NCBI GenBank assembly: GCA_964413825.1
Contig: CAYPTS010000009.1
Coordinates: 1-42,971, forward strand
Length of the DNA stretch: 42,971 nt
Direction of reading: 5' to 3'
Source: JAFGKM01 sp964413825
Lineage (GTDB): Bacteria; Ratteibacteria; UBA8468; B48-G9; JAFGKM01
Numbering within the stretch: position 1 is the first letter of the stretch; each line of letters opens with the position of its first letter. Positions 39,701 through 42,971 of the stretch are shown here, one piece after another. The notes beneath the pieces were generated by a model. That model was not told the DNA's origin, ran no database searches, and saw only the letters and a list, made by a program, of their open reading frames with translations. Both the position numbers and the translations under genes were made by a program.

Positions 39701-42700
39701 AATGCAGATAAAGGCATCGCAGGCAGGCCAGTACCGGTTGAGCTACCGGCTGACGGATGCGGAAAAACATACCATTGAAGGCGGGTATGTCTTCTGCGTT
39801 ACAGGGCAGGGCATCATCGGTGCGGATTTCCGCTTTGATGACATTGAGTTGGTTCCCGATAAGACCGAGTATGCGCCGGGCGAGAAGGTCAACCTTATGA
39901 TAAATACCAACCGTTCCGGCGGGTGCGTTCTGTTTTTTGTCCGTCCCGCCAACGGCGTCTGCCTTGCCCCGAAGGTTATCCGCATGGCAGGAAAGAGCGT
40001 GCAGGAGCAGATAGAAGTGTTAAAGAGAGACATGCCCAATTTCTTCGTGGAGGCCGTGACGGTCAGCGGCGGCAAGGTTTTTCAGGAGATGCGCGAGATA
40101 GCAGTCCCTCCGGAGAGCCGCGTTCTGAACGTTGCGGTGGAGCCGTCAGCGGCGCAGTACAAGCCCGGGGAAAAAGGCGCGTTGAGGTTCAGCGTTACGG
40201 ATTCAACCGGCAAACCGTTTACGGGAAGTCTTGTTGTGACTATGTACGACAAGGCGGTGGAGTATATCTCCGGCGGCTCAAACGTTCCTGATATAAAAGA
40301 ATTTTTCTGGAAGTGGCGCAGGCATCATAACCCTGTTCGCGAAACCAGCCTCGACAGGGGTGGATATGACATCTCTGACCGTGCGATGGGATATATCGGT
40401 ATCTTCGGGCATCTTGCTCAGAACGAGCAGGTAACTGACGGACTGGGAGGCAGAGAGTCTCTCAGAGTCGGGGGAGACTTATCAATGCAGATGGTTAAAA
40501 AGTCCGCATCTGCCCCCATGTCCGCGATGTCCGAGGAAAAGTCGGAGGAAGGGTTTGCGTTTGACAGGGATAAGGAATCCGGAGATGGAGGAGCGTTTCC
40601 TGCTGTTGAGCCGTCGGTGCGCACGCAGTTTGCGGATACGGCGCTCTGGATTGCGAACATAATCACCGATAAGCAGGGCAGGGCGGAGGTGCAGGTGAAG
40701 ATGCCGGAAAACCTTACCACATGGAAGACGCGGGTATGGGCAATGGGCGCGGGAAGCCGGGTGGGCGAGGGGACTGCCGAGGTGGTGACGACGAAAAATC
40801 TTATTATCCGCCTGCAGGCGCCGCGCTTTTTCGTGCAGAAGGACGAGGTTGTGCTCTCCGCCAACGTGCACAACTACCTCAAGTCCGCTAAGAAGGTGGA
40901 GGTCATACTGGAGATGGAAGGCGGGTGCCTGGAGATGATGAAGGGAATGCGGATGAAGAAGCCCGTCACCGTGGAGGCCGGCGGAGAGAAACGCGTCGAC
41001 TGGCGCGTGAAGGTTGTCCAGCCCGGTACTGCGGTCGTGCGGATGAAGGCGCTCACCGACGAGGAATCCGATGCGATGCAGATGTCATTTCCCGCCTACG
41101 TTCACGGGATGCTGAAGACCGAGAGTTGGTCGGGATACATGAAGCCCGGCCATCCGTCCGGCTCAATCACCTTTAACGTGCCGGCGCAACGCCGCCCGGA
41201 ACAGACCCGGCTGGAGGTCAGGTACTCGCCGAGTCTTGCCGCCGCCATGGTGGACGCACTGCCGTACATGGCGGACTATCCGTACGGATGTACCGAGCAG
41301 ACTCTCAACAGATTTTTGCCGGCGGTGATTACGCAGAAGGTGCTGTTGAACATGGGGCTGGACCTGAAAGATATCAGGGATAAACGGAGCAACCTTAACG
41401 CGCAGGAAATAGGCATAGACACTGAACGCGCAAAACAGTGGAAGCGGTTTGACGCCAATCCTGTTTTCGACGAGGAAGAACTGCGCCAGATGGTAAAAGC
41501 CGGCGTAACCCGGCTGACTGCCATGCAGTGTTCCGACGGCGGGTGGGGATGGTTCAGCGGTTGGGGAGAGCGGTCCTGGCCGCATACTACCGCGGTTGTC
41601 GTGCACGGCCTGCAGGTTGCGCGCGAAAACGGCGTGGCAATAGTTCCCGGCGTGCTTGAACGCGGAGCGGAGTGGCTGAAAAAATACCAGGCGGAGCAGG
41701 TGGTCCTGCTGAAAAATGCCGTAAAAAAAGACAAGAATATCCGGTGGAAATCTTCCGCCGGCAACATGGATGCATTCGTTTACATGGTGCTTGTGGACGA
41801 GAATGCCGACAACGTCGAGATGCGCGATTTCCTCTACCGGGACCGCAACAACCTGTCGGTCTATGCCAAGGCGATGTTCGGACTTGCACTGCACAACGCC
41901 GGAGATACGGAAAAGCGGGACATGCTTATACGCAACGTCAGCCAGTACGTGGTGCAGGACGACGAAAACCAGACCGCCTACCTGCGGATGCCGGAGGGCA
42001 GTATGTGGTGGTACTGGTACGGGAGCGAGATTGAGGCGCAGGCGTACTACCTGAAACTTCTTGCCGCGACAGACCCGAAGGGACAGGTTGCACCGAGAAT
42101 GGTCAAGTATCTGCTGAACAACCGAAAACACGCCACTTACTGGAACGGTACAAGGGACACCGCGCTGGTCATAGAGGCGTTTGCGGATTACCTGAAGGCA
42201 AGCGGCGAGGACCGTCCGGACATGACGCTTGCGATACTCGTTGACGGGAAGAAGGCGAACGAGGTAAAGATTAACAGGGACAACCTTTTCACCTACGACA
42301 ACAAACTGGTTCTTATCGGCGACGAACTGTCAACAGGCAAACATACCGTAGAGTTCCGCAAGGAAGGTGCAGGACCGTTATACTTCAATGCGTATCTTGC
42401 CAACTTCACGCTTGAAGACCCCATCACAAAGGCCGGTCTGGAGATTAAGGTGACCAGGAAGTACTACAAGCTGGTTCGCGAGGAGAAAACCGTCAAGGCA
42501 GAGGGCATGCGGGGTCAGGTCATTGACCAGCGGGTGGAGAAATACAGGCGGGAAGAACTGGCAGGCCTGGCGACGCTAAAGAGCGGGGACCTGGTGGAGA
42601 TTGAACTGAAGATAGAGAGCAAGAACGACTACGAGTATATCATGTTTGAAGACATGAAGGCGGCGGGATTTGAGCCGGTTGAAGTGCAAAGCGGCTATAC

Positions 42701-42911
42701 CAGAGGCGGGATGAACGCCTACATGGAACTGCGTGACGAACGCGTCTGCTTCTTCACCCGTGTTCTGCCGCGCGGCACGCACAGCGTCAGTTACCGGATG
42801 CGCGCGGAGATACCTGGCAGGTTCAGCGCTCTGCCGACGAAGGCAAGCGCCATGTACGCGCCGGAATTGAAGGCCAACTCCGACGAAATAAAACTGAACA
42901 TCATCGACTGA
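36726..42911 (+). CDS. Bacterial alpha-2-macroglobulin, thioester type
   Basis: 2061 residues. N-terminal signal/anchor (residues 6-26) without a lipobox Cys, then a TPR-like region (~35-130). MG domains follow (YYFMTDRPVYRPEQSV near 665 is the MG2 start), a bait-like low-complexity stretch (~1240-1300), the A2M domain (DTALWIANIITDKQGRAEV near 1302) and the reactive thioester C1522-T-E-Q1525 in YGCTEQTLNRF. It should trap periplasmic or invading proteases. An unusual Trp/Tyr-rich insert lies at ~811-858. YfhM-type proteins usually pair with pbpC; a possible start of one follows. Confidence 0.92.
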   Translation: MFRLKKIGTIIILLAAAVTGARLFTADASGQKAHPATRERAAQMLKDGNYKEAYDIYSVLALDPKDDPQRAADDMSFAVQCLRNLGRSNEFDGFVEKVIEVHKDNWRLLACAAQLYMDAEHYGSMIAGEFVRGPHRGSSVIMNSFERDRVRSMQLYRDAIERNIKGPDSEKGSNTSNLYTSYSRAILGNRGWNEAWRLQYLTDLTSLPDYDEGRYYGDYYSGTRGAPVNPDGTPVFHYLPERWETAATDGERFRWCMMKAIEFYPAGKNSVLAQWADFLSNQFGVATMSEYRGFFRTAAEDDAKKNESGPYAVHILGEDETIARLAAGIKRFNLPEEFNHIKIYKEIAAQKTLAMTTAVEIAEDEKGGYAEDALNKLAAIFENRMQYDKAAEYWRCSIKQFGDHRNYKQNRLEQIVKNWGQFQPVVTQPAGMGATVEYRFRNGCSVKFTAREVNVPKLLADLKQYIKSQPANLDWEKINVHDIGYRLVTKKQEQYVGKQVAAWSLDLKPRPKHFDRRITVTTPLQKPGAYLLTAKMSDGNTSNIILWVADTAIVKKPLDNGIYYFVADAATGLPVAKANLEFFGYWQKWRENRRTGEARYDILTRQFAEFTDADGQFICKGQENDNNYQWLITATTESGRMAYLGFTGAWFGRYYDYEYNQTKYYFMTDRPVYRPEQSVNFKWWVNTAKYDHEGNSPFAGRSFTVRIHDPRGEKVFEKSFTADGYGGIDGQFLLAKDVTLGQYRVTVDHTGHGSFRVEEYKKPEFEVKVSAPDKPVMLGEKIPAKIEAKYYFGAPVTEGKVKYKILRYEHSADWYPPLRWDWFYGRGYGWFGYNYVWYPGWKEWGCVRPWPWWRHRPQGQPELVAEVETPIGKDGIISVEIDTGPAKAMLGDTDHRYEITAEVTDRSRRTITGKGTVIVARKPFKVYVWTGRGHYRAGDTVRVQATGRTPDGKPVEGRGVLRLLQVKYHKGEPLETEVQRWNLDTGVEGSAVMQIKASQAGQYRLSYRLTDAEKHTIEGGYVFCVTGQGIIGADFRFDDIELVPDKTEYAPGEKVNLMINTNRSGGCVLFFVRPANGVCLAPKVIRMAGKSVQEQIEVLKRDMPNFFVEAVTVSGGKVFQEMREIAVPPESRVLNVAVEPSAAQYKPGEKGALRFSVTDSTGKPFTGSLVVTMYDKAVEYISGGSNVPDIKEFFWKWRRHHNPVRETSLDRGGYDISDRAMGYIGIFGHLAQNEQVTDGLGGRESLRVGGDLSMQMVKKSASAPMSAMSEEKSEEGFAFDRDKESGDGGAFPAVEPSVRTQFADTALWIANIITDKQGRAEVQVKMPENLTTWKTRVWAMGAGSRVGEGTAEVVTTKNLIIRLQAPRFFVQKDEVVLSANVHNYLKSAKKVEVILEMEGGCLEMMKGMRMKKPVTVEAGGEKRVDWRVKVVQPGTAVVRMKALTDEESDAMQMSFPAYVHGMLKTESWSGYMKPGHPSGSITFNVPAQRRPEQTRLEVRYSPSLAAAMVDALPYMADYPYGCTEQTLNRFLPAVITQKVLLNMGLDLKDIRDKRSNLNAQEIGIDTERAKQWKRFDANPVFDEEELRQMVKAGVTRLTAMQCSDGGWGWFSGWGERSWPHTTAVVVHGLQVARENGVAIVPGVLERGAEWLKKYQAEQVVLLKNAVKKDKNIRWKSSAGNMDAFVYMVLVDENADNVEMRDFLYRDRNNLSVYAKAMFGLALHNAGDTEKRDMLIRNVSQYVVQDDENQTAYLRMPEGSMWWYWYGSEIEAQAYYLKLLAATDPKGQVAPRMVKYLLNNRKHATYWNGTRDTALVIEAFADYLKASGEDRPDMTLAILVDGKKANEVKINRDNLFTYDNKLVLIGDELSTGKHTVEFRKEGAGPLYFNAYLANFTLEDPITKAGLEIKVTRKYYKLVREEKTVKAEGMRGQVIDQRVEKYRREELAGLATLKSGDLVEIELKIESKNDYEYIMFEDMKAAGFEPVEVQSGYTRGGMNAYMELRDERVCFFTRVLPRGTHSVSYRMRAEIPGRFSALPTKASAMYAPELKANSDEIKLNIID

Positions 42912-42936
42912 AGACTGTTGTCCCGTGCGGCAATAT

Positions 42937-42971
42937 ATGCGGTGGAAATCCCTCTTACTCTTTGGGACATG
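42937..42971 (+). CDS. Possible start of pbpC-like gene, cut by window end
   Basis: ATG at 42937, 25 nt after the macroglobulin stop, opens a frame reading MRWKSLLLFGT to the window edge. A short basic then hydrophobic N-terminus fits a membrane-anchored protein. PBP1C commonly follows alpha-2-macroglobulin in Gram-negative bacteria, so this guess rests mainly on context. No strong ribosome site. Confidence 0.35.
   Translation, partial: MRWKSLLLFGT

Noticed and set aside
36735..42131. Long antisense frames (up to 340 codons) within the macroglobulin gene.
   Set aside because: They mirror the high GC third-position usage of the real gene and show no domain pattern.

Overview
This window reads as one scaffold of a metagenome-assembled bacterial genome: it is densely coding, and a run of exactly 100 N (19985-20084) joins two contigs. 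The gene content points to an anaerobic, Gram-negative-type bacterium from a poorly sampled lineage. It has a 2-oxoacid:ferredoxin oxidoreductase, an anaerobic sulfatase-maturating radical SAM enzyme, an iron-type alcohol dehydrogenase, an alpha-2-macroglobulin, and a prepilin-type protein of the kind abundant in Planctomycetes, Lentisphaerae and Omnitrophica-like phyla. I cannot place it more precisely from sequence alone. Several genes carry a -10 hexamer 6-9 nt before the start codon and no Shine-Dalgarno, so leaderless transcription seems common; others have strong GGGAGG-type sites.

Layout. 1-2396: alanine aminotransferase (alaC) and anSME. 2397-2877: a fold-back repeat element. 2878-3635: a small protein and an AbiEii-like nucleotidyltransferase. 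3817-6970: mini ABC permease, LolD/MacB-like ATPase, proC and a short UDP-sugar dehydrogenase. 7141-9413: purine nucleoside phosphorylase, a zinc-ribbon peptide, rpsU and a phosphofructokinase-family kinase. 9352-17663 (minus): flippase-like membrane protein, sugar kinase, nusB, ribH, ribBA, then (after a plus-strand URO-D gene) ribE, ribD and a zinc alcohol dehydrogenase. 17756-20303: phospholipase-D protein, Gfo/Idh oxidoreductase cut by the gap, small basic protein. 20319-24077: tRNA-Ser(GGA), DUF192-like protein, Fe-ADH, the second fold-back element, PAS/HD-GYP protein, tRNA-Leu(CAG). 24103-27408 (minus): holB, tmk, membrane protein, diguanylate cyclase. 27590-33391: DUF1318 lipoprotein, vorB, vorA, DUF1614, radC and two sugar-nucleotide epimerases. 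33385-36486 (minus): pseudopilin, DEAD-box helicase, a hidden zinc-finger peptide, HEAT-repeat protein. 36726-42911: a 2061-residue alpha-2-macroglobulin, followed by what may be the start of pbpC.

How it fits together. The rib genes cover DHBP synthase/GTP cyclohydrolase II, the deaminase/reductase, lumazine synthase and riboflavin synthase. The UDP-glucose dehydrogenase homologue plus the two epimerases could supply UDP-glucuronate, UDP-galacturonate and galactose-type precursors for surface polysaccharide. HD-GYP and GGDEF proteins lie 3.7 kb apart.

The most unusual content is non-coding. (1) Two ~330-bp fold-back elements with 16-bp terminal inverted repeats, one with an 8-bp target duplication, share nested helices with at least five compensatory base-pair changes, and all four ends have a TTGACA hexamer facing outward. 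(2) tRNA-Ser and tRNA-Leu are each followed by a related ~100-nt structured element, then by a direct copy of the tRNA 3' end. They share an 11-nt loop of the form GATGANNAAGA on stems of quite different sequence. They look like a family of tiny elements that use tRNA 3' ends as integration sites.
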